This document shows positions 1 to 9,350 of a DNA stretch of 21,602 nucleotides, piece by piece. Numbering within the stretch: position 1 is the stretch's first letter; every line of letters begins with the position of its first letter. This DNA comes from Pelargonium cotyledonis. Lineage: Eukaryota > Streptophyta > Magnoliopsida > Geraniales > Geraniaceae. Location of the stretch: the NCBI GenBank assembly GCA_036897625.1, contig JAYMTA010001134.1, positions 1 through 21,602 of the forward strand. Direction: 5' to 3'. The notes beneath the pieces were generated by a model. That model saw only the letters and a list, made by a program, of their open reading frames with translations. It searched no databases and had not been told where the DNA came from. The position numbers were made by a program, and so were the translations under genes.

Positions 1-815
1 GTTGATCCGTGAATGAATAGTATATAGGTGAAATTCCTTTATAAATAAAGAGTCATTTCTCTCATTGTAATACACCAACATCAGATAGTAATATATCAGC
101 TCTCTTATTTACTCTCTCCTCCATTTCTTCTGTTATGTTTTATAACAGTTTGGCCTTTTTTTTTTTCTTAGATCACTTCAAGTTTATCTGCTGAATGGTA
201 GCCCCTACCCTACCCTACACTACTCTCCCTCCTTTTTCTGTTCCTTAGCTTCTAAGCTAATTAGTCCTCCACTCAACAATGGCCCCAAAACCTTACCACT
301 CAAGAGTTTGGTTGGATTTCAGTGCTTCCTGGGAACATTTCAAACCACTAGACAGTGCATAATCCTCAGTGCTATCACCAAAATGAAATAAAACAACTGA
401 GGTGTCACAATCCAACACCAAAAATATCAGCAACTGCTAGAGAAATGGAGTTTGAATCAAGTGCTCCAAAATTTATTTTTGACGCCAGCAGAACTTTGGT
501 ACACAAACTCACTTCTAGTTCTCATTATTTCATATATAAATATGTACATTGTCTCACTGAAAAATAAAAGCTCCTACTTTCATACCAGCTCACAGAAGAA
601 CGAAAACGAACACTTGTTGCCTCAGCTGAGAGAGAACCACGATATGGCTCACTGCTCGTAAGCATATGATGGGAGAATATCCAGTGCCTCACATTGCTGC
701 TTTCATAAGTGAGATCACGACCCCACGACCCCAAACTGGTTTGCAGTTTGCACATGCGTTTAGCCATAAAATCCCACCGTCTTCAATCTTCACTAAAATG
801 AAACAAAGCACAAGT
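1..815. other. 3' flank of the CDF gene; no other gene seen
   Basis: The proximal part (roughly 470-815) should be the CDF 3' UTR read on the minus strand. A minus-strand AATAAA lies at 472-477, about 340 nt past the stop, and could be the poly(A) signal. The rest (1-470) is AT-rich with pyrimidine runs. The short open frames on both strands have no recognisable composition or motifs, and I see no repeat or RNA gene. Confidence 0.4.
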
Positions 816-3708
816 TCACAAGCTCTCTTGGAAGTTGAGAGACCTCGACAAGGCTGCAGGGTTGGCTTGTAAGACAGGAGAAGTTTCCATTTTGTGATTC
901 TTCTCATCAGTCTTAGAATGGAAGGCTTTGAAGAGTCCTCCCCCACTAACTAAATCACCCTTATCACTCTTGATCCCCAGAGTTGCCCATATAGAGCTTT
1001 TTGCAGCTTCTCTTGGGTCATCGATTCTCAATGTTTTTGGAATCCATAGACATCTCTCAGAATTATTTTCTTTATTTGGTTCATCTTCAGCAGAGTTGCC
1101 TGGCTCAAGTGTTTTCTCTTCTCTTGAATGCTTGCCCAAGGTTGGGGAGTTGGGACCAGAACTTGGAGCAGTCTGGTTTGAAGAAGGCAGTGGCTGGGGA
1201 AAACAAGGGGTATTCCAAGAGCCTGGTACAGCACACCCCCAATATGGTGCTGTCGTGTAGAACGGCATGGGAAATCCTTGAGGGCAGAAAGCATGTGGTG
1301 GTACAGGAGAACTCCACTGAGCAGGATTCCATGGGTATGGCCAAGGAGCATGAGGAAAGCATGGTACCTGAGGAGGGACACTTTGACAATTCTGGACATT
1401 GGGCTCTAAAGATACAGTCTTGTCTGCCTCATTCTTTGAAGAAGCTGCAACTGAAGATCCACTCATTTGAACACCCCCATTTTCTTGATCAATATAAGAA
1501 ACTGGGATCTTTATTTCTTCAGGTTTCTGAAACCCATTCTGTTTGGAACTCCGCGTTGTCTTCTCGGCAATATTCAGAACAGAAGCCACTGATTCACATA
1601 ATGGTGAAACTGAGCCAAAGGTAAGGACAGTCCCATTTGTTCCCAGAGAAGAACAATGAACTCCATTAGGAATATCAATTCGAGCATGCTGAAGAGCTTC
1701 AGACACGGCTATGTGGCGATAATGAGAGGCAGAGTTCTTGTTCTTGCGGCGACCAGCACCCACTGGAACATTCCTCATTGTCCCACCAGCTGTCCAGTAT
1801 CTCTGGCAGTTCTTGCAGAAATGCCGGGGTTGGTTAACATTGTAGTTGTTGTAGTAACAGAATTTGGTGTCCATACTATTACAACGGGGGCATGGAAGAA
1901 TTTTGTCTGGTTTCTTCAATGCCTTCTCTTGAGAAGCACTAGTCTCACTCTGTTCTTCTTCAGACTTTGAATTCTTTACTGGGGCAGTCTCATTCTCTAC
2001 AGAAGGTGTTTTAGGATTCTCACTGATCCCTGAAGTTGCATCTGGATTAGTAGACTCCTCCAAACTCAAACGTTCGGCCTCATCTTCCTGTTTAGCTTCA
2101 GTTATCTGTCCCCCCGCTCCCAGCATCTCCTGAAATTATCACAATTTTCTTTTGTTAAAAGCATGATTGAATAACATATGACTACCACACTTTGCAATAG
2201 ATCCCATACAAGACAACTTAACAAACCACACATTAAAAATTGATTAAAATTCTCATTCACCCTTTATCTTGGCTTATGATGATGAGTTAGGTTAGCAAAA
2301 GCCCAAACTCATATTGATTACAACAAAGATAACAAATTCGACTGACAAATGACAAATCTCATCAACCATGGTAGCATAGATGAACTGTTTTGTAAGTTCA
2401 ATCTCCACTCCAACCCAATTTGGTGGCAATAACATTAAAAGATATAGACGCACATATTGGTTTATATGGACTGCTGCCTTATTTCAGGAAAGAAATAAAA
2501 GCTCAAAATCAAGATACTAGACTTGGAAACGGATTTGGTGATAAAAAGGAGACATCTATAATTAGGCAGACTGAATCATAAAAAAAATCATTATGGACTT
2601 TATTGCATCAATAGAAAGTTATCTATTTTAAGGTCTCCCAGCATTTTATCAACTAAATGAAGCAGTATAACCCAATAAAACTGACAAACAAGCAACAATG
2701 GAATTTTCTTGGATACCCAAAGCAGAGTGGAAGGAAGAAAGAAGTTGTGGCGAATATATTATACATGACAAAGCTTCTCTAATCCAACAATAAATAAAAA
2801 GTCAAGGTGCTGGTGGTAGCAACGCCTAGTTGTCCGATAGTTGCTAGAATAATCAATACACTCTGGTCAGGAAAGAAAGAAACAAACATGAAGCCCTAAG
2901 AATGATGAACAATACGGAAAAATCCAATATCACAACACAACCAAGAAAAGGAAAGATTTTCCGAAATTGGTAAAGCCCCCCAAAATACAAATCTTTTGAA
3001 AACTCTTGTTTCGGGAAACATTAATAAAGGTTTTCTACAAAAGGAATTATGAGCATCAAAGGCGAATCAGCACCACAACCCTTAATAATGCTAACATATG
3101 TTTGAATCTACGACAAATTCCGAAAACTAAACAATTTCAACTTCAAATACCAAGAGCAGAACTGAATTCCAGATCGAATATCTCTTTCAAAACAAAAACA
3201 CAAAACAAATAAGTAGCTAAATGAAACCATGAAACCAACTAAACATCCTTGCACAAGAAAACTAGAAACAAGTCCAGACATGCTCACTATCAAAATCCTC
3301 AGCTCAAAATACTACATAGCACAAAATAATACAAACCCCACTAAAAAATCTCTTCAATTTCCAAACCAAACCCCAGAAATCATCCCACCAGCCGCCAGAA
3401 CCAACAGAACTCCCAAAACAAAGCAAAACAAGATCGACCCAGTACTTGTTTTCATCAAAACAAAAAAGGGTATACCTAGGAACCCTAAATAAACAAATAA
3501 ATGAAACATCAAAGTTAAATAAAATACAGACCTTCTTCTTCTCTTCCACATCCTGGTTGCTGGACTCGTCCTCAATCACTGGATCGGCACAAGGACGGTC
3601 CCGGTCGAGATCGTCGTTATCAGTACAAGTAGCAGCTACGGAAGGTATCTCCTGCAACGGGATCGTCTTACCAAAGAGCTTGATTGCCGGGTCTTTCGCC
3701 TCCGACAT
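816..3708 (-). CDS. CDF2-like: Cycling Dof factor (CDF2/CDF3-like transcription factor), two exons
   Basis: Nuclear Dof zinc-finger DNA-binding protein. CDFs bind AAAG sites, repress CO/FT and are degraded through GI-FKF1; that is family knowledge. Exon 1 is 3708-3532 and exon 2 is 2129-816, joined in phase 0 (AAG|gtctgt donor, tttcag|GAG acceptor), giving 496 aa with stop TGA. Near the N-terminus is [13 protein letters not shown], the CDF signature; the KTIPL form fits CDF2/CDF3 rather than CDF1. An acidic Ser/Glu-rich linker follows. The Dof finger has zinc cysteines at 139, 142, 164 and 167 (CX2CX21CX2C), then RRKNK basic residues. A Pro/Trp-rich patch ([13 protein letters not shown]) lies at about 316-328. 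The conserved C-terminal motif [13 protein letters not shown]...[10 protein letters not shown] is at 419-446, and [16 protein letters not shown] ends the protein. These C-terminal blocks mediate GI/FKF1 contact in studied CDFs. All conserved motifs are present and no breaks are seen. Family call is secure; the exact orthologue (CDF2 or CDF3) is not. Confidence 0.95.
2130..3531 (-). other. CDF intron 1 (1402 bp)
   Basis: GT-AG intron separating the short N-terminal exon (CDF signature) from the exon that carries the Dof finger. It is AT-rich, without a recognisable insertion or RNA gene. The open frames at 3006-3293 are low-complexity and chance-like. A long first intron just before the Dof exon is usual for this family. 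Confidence 0.75.
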
Positions 3709-3960
3709 TTTCTGCCCCTGTTTTTGGTCTCAACAAGATAAAAAAAACCCCAAAAACGAAAAACAAAAATCTAGAGAGAGAAAGAGGTGTGCTGCGGTGT
3801 GGTGTGTGTCTAGAGAGAGAGAGAGAGATCTGGAGATGACACGGTGTGCGAGTGTGAGTGCTTCGTCGTCTCGTCGGTTGTACGTTTTTGATCCGCTGAA
3901 ATGCGTGGAGGCGCCACGTCAGCTGGAGAAGCAATTGTGAGCCACAAGTTGTTTTTGGCC
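3709..3960 (-). promoter_or_regulatory. CDF 5' UTR / proximal promoter
   Basis: No ATG occurs on the minus strand from the CDF start out to about 3930, so no upstream ORF competes with it. A purine run (GA repeat at 3812-3828, read as CT on the gene strand) is typical of a plant leader. An ACGTGGC element (ABRE/G-box-type core) sits at about 3913-3919 on the minus strand. AAAAATCT (the CCA1-binding consensus) lies at 3765-3772 on the plus strand. CDF genes are clock-controlled in studied species, so a CCA1 site is plausible, but whether it functions here is inference. Confidence 0.4.
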
Positions 3961-4758
3961 TTCCATTTCCACTTTTTACTTTTTGATTCTTCTCATCTTT
4001 GGTAAACCCTACATTTCTTTTTGTTAGTCTACAAAATTAACTTTTCTTTTGGAATTAATTATCAAATTGATAGTTGTTTATTATTGTTTTCACCAAATGC
4101 AAATATTGTTTATTACTTGGAGAGGAAAGATAGGTTATTCAAATTTTAGATTGAACCAAATCAATTTGAGAGACACAGTGTATTAGTCAAAGTGAAAATA
4201 ATATTAAAACTACGTGTTATGATCGATTTTTCACACGTAACGAATGTGTAATATTACGCTAATAAAGTCGTGAAAAGACTATTTTTTTTTTTTTTTGAAG
4301 GTACAAAAACTATTCTTAAATATAGGTGAGTGTAAGATATAATTATTTTTATGGTGATTATATTTTATAAACTTTTAAGTCATGTAATGTCAAATCCAAT
4401 TAATTTCGGAATAAGACAAATATATTGGTCACAAATAAGTGGCCAAAAAATTATGTGTATAGAACACGTGAGATTTTATGGAAATAATAATTATAACTTA
4501 TAAAAAAAAGTAACTTTAACAAGAATTTATCAAAATGAACGTAAATCAATATTTGCATAATTACAAATAGCACCACAAACTATTTGTCAACCAACATTTA
4601 ATTATCCTAGAGAGTTTTCTACTATACATAACACCTTGCGTTTAAAAAGATTATTACTTTAATCATAAGTTTTGTTTTTGGTTGTTGCTTAGCAGTCGCC
4701 CATAAGATTATGACATTTATTAAAATGTCATTTCTCTTTCACATATTCATGTACGTAA
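3961..4758. other. AT-rich intergenic DNA
   Basis: Very AT-rich, with a long T run near 4280-4297 and no open frame of coding character. I see no confident repeat or RNA gene. Part of it may belong to the distal CDF promoter. Confidence 0.5.
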
Positions 4759-4953
4759 ATATAAGTGAATTTATCACTGTCCACTTGACCAAGTGGTGGC
4801 AAGATTTGGTGCAAGTTTTGAGGACTCGTGTTCGAGACCCCTCTCGGGCGTGGTATGGGGTTAGATAGTAATAGTACATGAGTGTGTGAGTTATATATGT
4901 GAGTGTGGAGTTTATTTGTATATTATATAAAAAAAATACATATAAGTGAATTT
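4759..4953 (+). mobile_element. tRNA-derived SINE with 14-bp target-site duplication
   Basis: A perfect 14-bp direct repeat, ATATAAGTGAATTT, lies at 4759-4772 and 4940-4953 and brackets an element of about 167 bp. Inside is a pol III-type internal promoter. An A-box-like TGACCAAGTGGT is at 4786-4797. A B-box GTTCGAGAC is at 4830-4838 and matches GWTCRANNC fully. The 3' end is AT-rich and finishes in an A run (about 4929-4936). SINEs have no coding capacity and move using LINE enzymes. The intact duplication suggests a fairly recent insertion. The exact SINE family is not named here; it needs comparison with a plant SINE collection. Confidence 0.85.
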
Positions 4954-5460
4954 CAATATGATGACAACATCTCATTAGTTTGACTAAAATTTATCAAGCT
5001 TATAAAATTGTGTGTGCCCACGAACATATACATATGTAAAGAGAGAAATAAGTCTCGATTATAAAGTTAATAGTTGAGATTTAACGAAAACATACACATT
5101 CAAATTATATTCAAATTAGCGTTCTATGTGCACAAATTATTCATATTAAATGTGTGTGTGAACTCGTAAAATGTTAAAATTTGAATGAGTCTCGACAACT
5201 AACTTAATGTTTAATAATTTGATGGTATATATTAAAAGTTTTGAGTAACAAAATGAGATATTTTCTTTTTCTCTTTCTCTTTATATTTAATATTTTAGGA
5301 CAATATGTGGATGAGACTTGGGAGTGCTCCACTTTGAAGTCATCTTCAAGCTGTGGAAAAGTTTAGAACAGATATAAGGTTGTCTAATTATTTTTATCTA
5401 AATCAATCTCAAACACCCAACCAACCATTCTCGTTCGGCTGATTATTTTTTGGATTAATT
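4954..5460. other. AT-rich intergenic DNA, nothing assigned
   Basis: AT-rich sequence with scattered short repeats such as AGTCTCGA at about 5051 and 5189. I could not extend these into convincing terminal inverted repeats. No coding character and no RNA gene. Confidence 0.4.
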
Positions 5461-5710
5461 TATGTAACTAAACACAGCTTCGCACCACGTAGGCGTGTCC
5501 ATATTCTGGAGTGGTCCCCACCACCCAAAAGTAAAGTTTTCTACCAATACTTTAACAGATAAAGGAACCGTCTTTACACATTCAGACCTTCGCTGTGCCT
5601 ACAAGTGTCCCTAGTCACATGCACGTGCGAATCAGCTCCCACGAATCTGCCTTTTTGCTCCTTTTTTTAAATGCAGAGTTGCTGAGATTCAGACACGTGT
5701 GTTCGGACAA
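5461..5710. promoter_or_regulatory. Cluster of ACGT-core elements including two G-boxes
   Basis: This stretch is less AT-rich than its surroundings. It contains CCACGTAG at about 5485, a perfect CACGTG at 5622-5627 and another CACGTG at 5694-5699 (in ACACGTGT), about 72 bp apart. G-boxes bind bHLH (PIF-type) and bZIP (ABF/HY5-type) factors. The block lies about 1 kb upstream of the L34e-superfamily gene on the plus strand and 1.8 kb from the CDF start, so the former is the likelier target. Function is inferred from motif content only. Confidence 0.35.
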
Positions 5711-6096
5711 AAAGCTGGACTGTATTTTCTCTTTCCTCCTGTAGCTTCCAGGTTTCATCAACAATAATGTTTTTTGATAAAAAATTAATAAAGTACTTGT
5801 CACAAATTTAAAACTTATTATTTTTGTTGTAATTTCTTTTTTGTTTGCTGTTGTAACCTTTTTCATTCACATTCCACATTTCCACAGTGAGGTGCTCGTT
5901 TCTTCCATCTCAAGTTTATTTGAGTTGTCTATTTCAATTTTCCTTAAGGATAGTTGAAATGAGGTAAATTACTCATAAGAAATAAAAAAGCTATTTGGTA
6001 AATTAATGTTTGATAGAAATTTGTAAATAAATTTTAGAGTGTAAGATTATTTATAAATTTGTTTAAAAGTAGTGATATGATTTTAAAATGACTAAA
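5711..6096. other. AT-rich intergenic DNA before the site II block
   Basis: No gene, RNA gene or repeat recognised. The open frame on the minus strand at 5615-5866 is lysine-rich and resembles no known family; it is most likely chance. Confidence 0.4.
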
Positions 6097-6247
6097 AGTT
6101 CCAGTACAGCCCATAAATAAGTTCCCTATAGGGAAATAAATGAACCAAACAGTAGATCATCAAATGTCTGGGCCCATAAATAAGTTCCAGTGCAGCCCAT
6201 ATAATATGGCCCACTTAATTGTCCAAACATAACTCAAAAGAAGGCCC
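6097..6247 (+). promoter_or_regulatory. Partly duplicated GCCCA-rich promoter block upstream of the L34e-superfamily gene
   Basis: GCCCATAAATAAGTTCC occurs at 6109-6125 and again at 6172-6188. AGTTCCAGTACAGCCCATA (6097-6115) recurs with one change at 6183-6201. Within 6097-6250 there are at least five GCCCA words, three of them in GGCCCA. GGCCCA/TGGGCC is the site II element bound by TCP factors in plant housekeeping genes. The block lies about 450-600 bp before the ATG at 6693, where a proximal promoter could sit. The duplicated words are seen directly; promoter function is inferred. Confidence 0.45.
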
Positions 6248-6249
6248 AT

Positions 6250-6692
6250 AAAAACATCAAAAGGCTTTGTGTGTGAAAACAATACGTATATGAAAGAGTA
6301 GAAAGAGATTGGTGTGTCGATGATTGAGAATTGCGATGCGATCAATTCGAATGCATATACACACAGACTTATGACTCTTCCTTGTCCTCCCTCTGGTTTA
6401 GAACCTTTCAAGCCGGCCTCGCCAATCGATTCGCTCTCCCAATCGCTTCTTCTTCTTCTCTTTTGATTCGATTCACTGTTCTGTCTGCTGAATCAATCTT
6501 GTAATTTGATCCATCTGGGTTGCGTCCTTCATTTCTGATATATTCTGGCTTCAATCGGATTGTTTCTCTTCCGGGGTTTCCGTCAGGTGGGCCGATTTGA
6601 TTTTGATTTTGATTCCGAATTGGTGGGTTCGATCTGGTTTCTGGTGAGCTTGTGTTCGGAACTCAGGATTTGATTTCTGGGTTCTGTCTGAT
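6250..6692 (+). promoter_or_regulatory. Core promoter and 5' UTR of the L34e-superfamily gene
   Basis: The sequence shifts from AT-rich to a CT-rich leader (runs of CTT around 6445-6462), typical of a plant 5' UTR. Transcription probably starts somewhere in 6280-6420, but I cannot fix the site. There is no convincing upstream coding region. Confidence 0.4.
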
Positions 6693-7388
6693 ATGGTCTA
6701 TCTCCAAAGCTCAATCTCGGTCTGCAAGCCCGGTGACCAATCTGCATTCATGGCGAGCTCGACGGATTCGTGTGCCAAAGCGAGGCACAGCAACAATCAA
6801 TTGCATCGGAACAACAGGAACAAGCTATCCAATTCCCCAAATTGCCTGAAAATCCCCGATTGCGACCGCTCCCGGTCGGCCGCCGTGGATGTTGTGATCC
6901 TGATCGCCGTGATCGGCGCTTGTGGGTTCCTCCTCTTCCCTCACATCAAGTTCGTGACCGTTAAGCTGATTGAGGTCACTGCCGTGGTTCTCTATCTGGT
7001 GAAGGAGGAGGTCTCTCAGGCTCCATTGATATATGGATCTATAGGTCTCAGCATTTCCTGTGCCGCTCTTGCTGCCTGGGCGCTTGTCATGTGCACCGGA
7101 AGGAAATGCGGGAACCCCAATTGCAAGGGCCTCAGGAAGGCTGCTGAATTCGATATTCAGCTGGAGACAGAGGAGTGTGTTAAGAATTCGAATTCTGCTG
7201 GGAAAGATGGAGTTAAGAGAGGTCTTTTCGAGCTGCCTCGAGATCATCATAGAGAATTGGAGGCTGAGCTTAAGAGGATGGCACCTCCAAATGGAAGAGC
7301 AGTTCTGGTTTTTAGAGCAAGGTGTGGGTGTTCTGTTGGCAGGTTGGAAGTACCTGGGCCGAAGAAGCACCGAAAGATCAAGAAATAG
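6693..7388 (+). CDS. 'Ribosomal protein L34e superfamily' membrane protein (plant-specific, function unknown)
   Basis: Single-exon gene, 231 aa, stop TAG. I recognise the family from memory by the MVYLQSSISVCK start, the central CGNPNCKGLRKAAEFDIQLE block (139-158) and the C-terminal run with FRARCGC (208-213) and PGPKKHRKIKK. Databases label it L34e superfamily, but it does not look like a cytosolic ribosomal protein. Residues 64-85 form a hydrophobic segment, 86-103 are moderately hydrophobic, and 113-135 form a second strong segment, so it is probably anchored by two passes. The C-terminal half is charged and Cys-containing, ending in a basic tail. A second in-frame ATG at 6750 (MASSTDS) could serve as start; I prefer 6693 because the residues before it look conserved in the family. 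No biochemical role is established. Confidence 0.85.
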   Translation: MVYLQSSISVCKPGDQSAFMASSTDSCAKARHSNNQLHRNNRNKLSNSPNCLKIPDCDRSRSAAVDVVILIAVIGACGFLLFPHIKFVTVKLIEVTAVVLYLVKEEVSQAPLIYGSIGLSISCAALAAWALVMCTGRKCGNPNCKGLRKAAEFDIQLETEECVKNSNSAGKDGVKRGLFELPRDHHRELEAELKRMAPPNGRAVLVFRARCGCSVGRLEVPGPKKHRKIKK

Positions 7389-9060
7389 TAGCAAAGTTCG
7401 ATAGGTAAAATTGGATAGGGATGATATATGAATCAATACAGGACTGAGTAGTCATAATGCATAGGAGAGGTGAGGAGAGGAGAGGAGAGCCTTCTCTGTT
7501 CAATCTTCTGGGAACTATGTTGTTGAATAAGCTCCTGCTAATAAGTTGCAAGGTTTATATACAATTGGTTATAGTGGGGAATATAAGAATCCTTTCTTTG
7601 ATATATAACTTTATATAGTAATTCTATTTCTCTTGCTTCAAGTTATTGGCTCTAATTATTCTCCATGATTGCAACTTCTTAGATTTTCTTTTTAGGTTAA
7701 TGCATATATGACTGATGTTTATATGTAGGTCTCTTAGTGGTTCCTAGTTTATATAATATTTTGGTTTCCATATGTAGGAAGCATGGTGCACGAAATACAC
7801 TGCTAATTGTTGGTCATCCTGTGGTTTGAATGACATTTGCTCCGAGTGTGATTGGCTTTTGGCACGGCGTAAGATGATATTACTGTACTCGCTACTTTAT
7901 TATGAAAGTGAAAGCATTAGATGAATCCTATGAAAGTTACCCTCATATTGTTTTTTAGCATAAACTTAATTATGCTGCTAACTAAACTTTTCTCATAGTA
8001 ATTATGCCCTTGGTAGTGCTCAATATATCTAATGTCATATACTATGTTTTTTGATTCATTTTTTTCGATAAAGAGATCTTTATATCTTACACATGCAACT
8101 TTACCATATCATATTGGCTGTAGTGTGAGTATATGGGATAGGAGTTTGACCAGGGAGGAAAGGAGGGAGGGTTAGAACTTTTGCTGAGGTTTTTTATATG
8201 CAGGTTGTTGCGGGATGCTAAAAGTTGGTTAAGGTTGACTCTTCTGATTCTTTCAGTGGGTCCAAAGTTTATTTAGTTCTGGTATTTAATTCTGTCTTAA
8301 AGTAGCTATGGAGAAGGTAAAAAGTTGGTGTTAAGTCAATAGATATGAAACAAGGTTGTTAAGCTAGAAAAACAAGGCTTTTGTTTGTCATGTTGGTACT
8401 TGATTGACTTGTGTATTCCTAACCAACAATTTAATAGCATTTCAGCTAAAATCTTTTTCATTTCCAGGTTCTGATATGTTTCCGATCAAGCTGCTGGTGT
8501 GAGCAGTTACTTAACTTCTGACAGGTTTTTATCATTGCTGAATGCAAATATTATGTTTTGCTTCTTGATGCTAAAAGAATTTGTGTTTTAAGGGCTATCT
8601 AGCTGCTGGTCTTTATGATTCCTCTGAACCTTTACTATTCTCACGACTTTCATATGTTCAAATGTTCTTGCCCCCTGATACACTTCATCCATGTAGTAAC
8701 TTGAAGTTCAAACTTGGTAGTTTATGGCTTTTGACCAGATAATTTTGCCGACCAAGCTGTATGTATTGAATATTTGAATGTGGAAATCAGGAAATGATTT
8801 GTTGTGTGGGAATTTATGAAGGAGATTTCTTATATTGTGGTTCTGCTATTGTTAATTTGTATGAACTTGAGTAGAATACCCTTTCTGTGCACCAGACCGA
8901 AGAGCGATAGATATATAGTATATTATGGTTTTAAAAGGAGAAGAGACGAGGACATGAAAAATAAAAAACTAGAAAAATGAGAGATGATAAGTACAAAGAT
9001 TCAAGAGTTGAGAAGTTGAAAGCTTTAATGTTAAACAACACAATTAAGTAATTAACCCTA
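7389..9060 (+). other. 3' region of the L34e-superfamily gene; possible spliced 3' UTR
   Basis: No coding sequence is recognisable. Candidate splice signals on the plus strand would make small non-coding exons. They are ATAG|gtaaaa at 7404/7405, an acceptor TATGTAG ending at 7777 with a donor C|gtaaga at 7868/7869, and an acceptor TTTCCAG ending at 8467 with a donor GACAG|gttttt at 8524/8525. The stretches between them (7778-7868 and 8468-8524) are less AT-rich than their flanks. This is a guess from composition and consensus sites. The remainder is AT-rich intergenic DNA without repeats I can name. Confidence 0.3.
7464..7489 (+). repeat. Pentanucleotide (GGAGA)n repeat, G2-quadruplex-like
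   Basis: Five GG pairs at 7464, 7469, 7474, 7479 and 7484, each separated by three bases (AGA or TGA), followed by a sixth partial unit. The spacing fits a two-tier quadruplex in RNA read in the sense of the upstream gene. It lies 76 bases after the stop codon. Confidence 0.7.
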
Positions 9061-9069
9061 CACTAATGC

Positions 9070-9125
9070 TGGCAAAATGGACCCGCAACCCAACCCTATT
9101 TTTTGGGTTCGGGTAGTAGTTAACC
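9070..9125. repeat. Decayed repeat fragment rich in AACCC/GGGTT
   Basis: The stretch starts TGGCAAAATGGACCCGCAACCC, continues AACCC, then GGGTTCGGGT, making a weak inverted arrangement. Similar words (TGGCAAGTCCG, AACCCG, CGGGTT) occur near the right edge of the window (about 21411-21499). Such AACCCG/CGGGTT-rich repeats are scattered in many dicot genomes. I cannot assign it to a class. Confidence 0.3.
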
Positions 9126-9155
9126 TAAGATGTTAACTGTTGCATGCCATTATTA

Positions 9156-9161
9156 TTTATT
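9156..9161 (-). terminator. Putative poly(A) signal of SS2
   Basis: AATAAA on the minus strand, about 190 nt past the SS2 stop at 9351. A normal distance for a plant 3' UTR; plants tolerate much variation in this signal. Confidence 0.35.
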
Positions 9162-9350
9162 TCAACCACTTTGTCACAACACAACTGAACTAAGAGTTAA
9201 TTACTTACATTTTGACACTTAAAAGTGGAATAAGAGAGGTGAACTTGCCTCAAAAAGAGCTAACAAACTAAAAAAAGAAGAAGAAAAAAGCTCTTTTCTC
9301 AACTATATTTACCCACAAACATCCCTTTTTTCTAGCACTGGACATCCTCC

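Noticed and set aside
1001-1624. 207-codon open frame on the plus strand
   Set aside because: It is the antisense of CDF exon 2; its composition is explained by the real gene and it matches no family.
3446-3940. 164-codon open frame on the plus strand
   Set aside because: It runs opposite CDF exon 1 and its leader. The coding signal belongs to the minus strand ([13 protein letters not shown]).
4282-4297. Homopolymer T run as a retroelement tail
   Set aside because: No element body or target-site duplication next to it; such runs are common in AT-rich plant DNA.
4780-4860. tRNA gene suggested by the GTTCGAGAC B-box
   Set aside because: No cloverleaf or acceptor stem forms, and the flanking 14-bp duplication with an A-rich tail shows a SINE.
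5020-5230. Possible inverted-repeat element around the AGTCTCGA words
   Set aside because: The arms match only over short words and in part in direct orientation; no target-site duplication was found.
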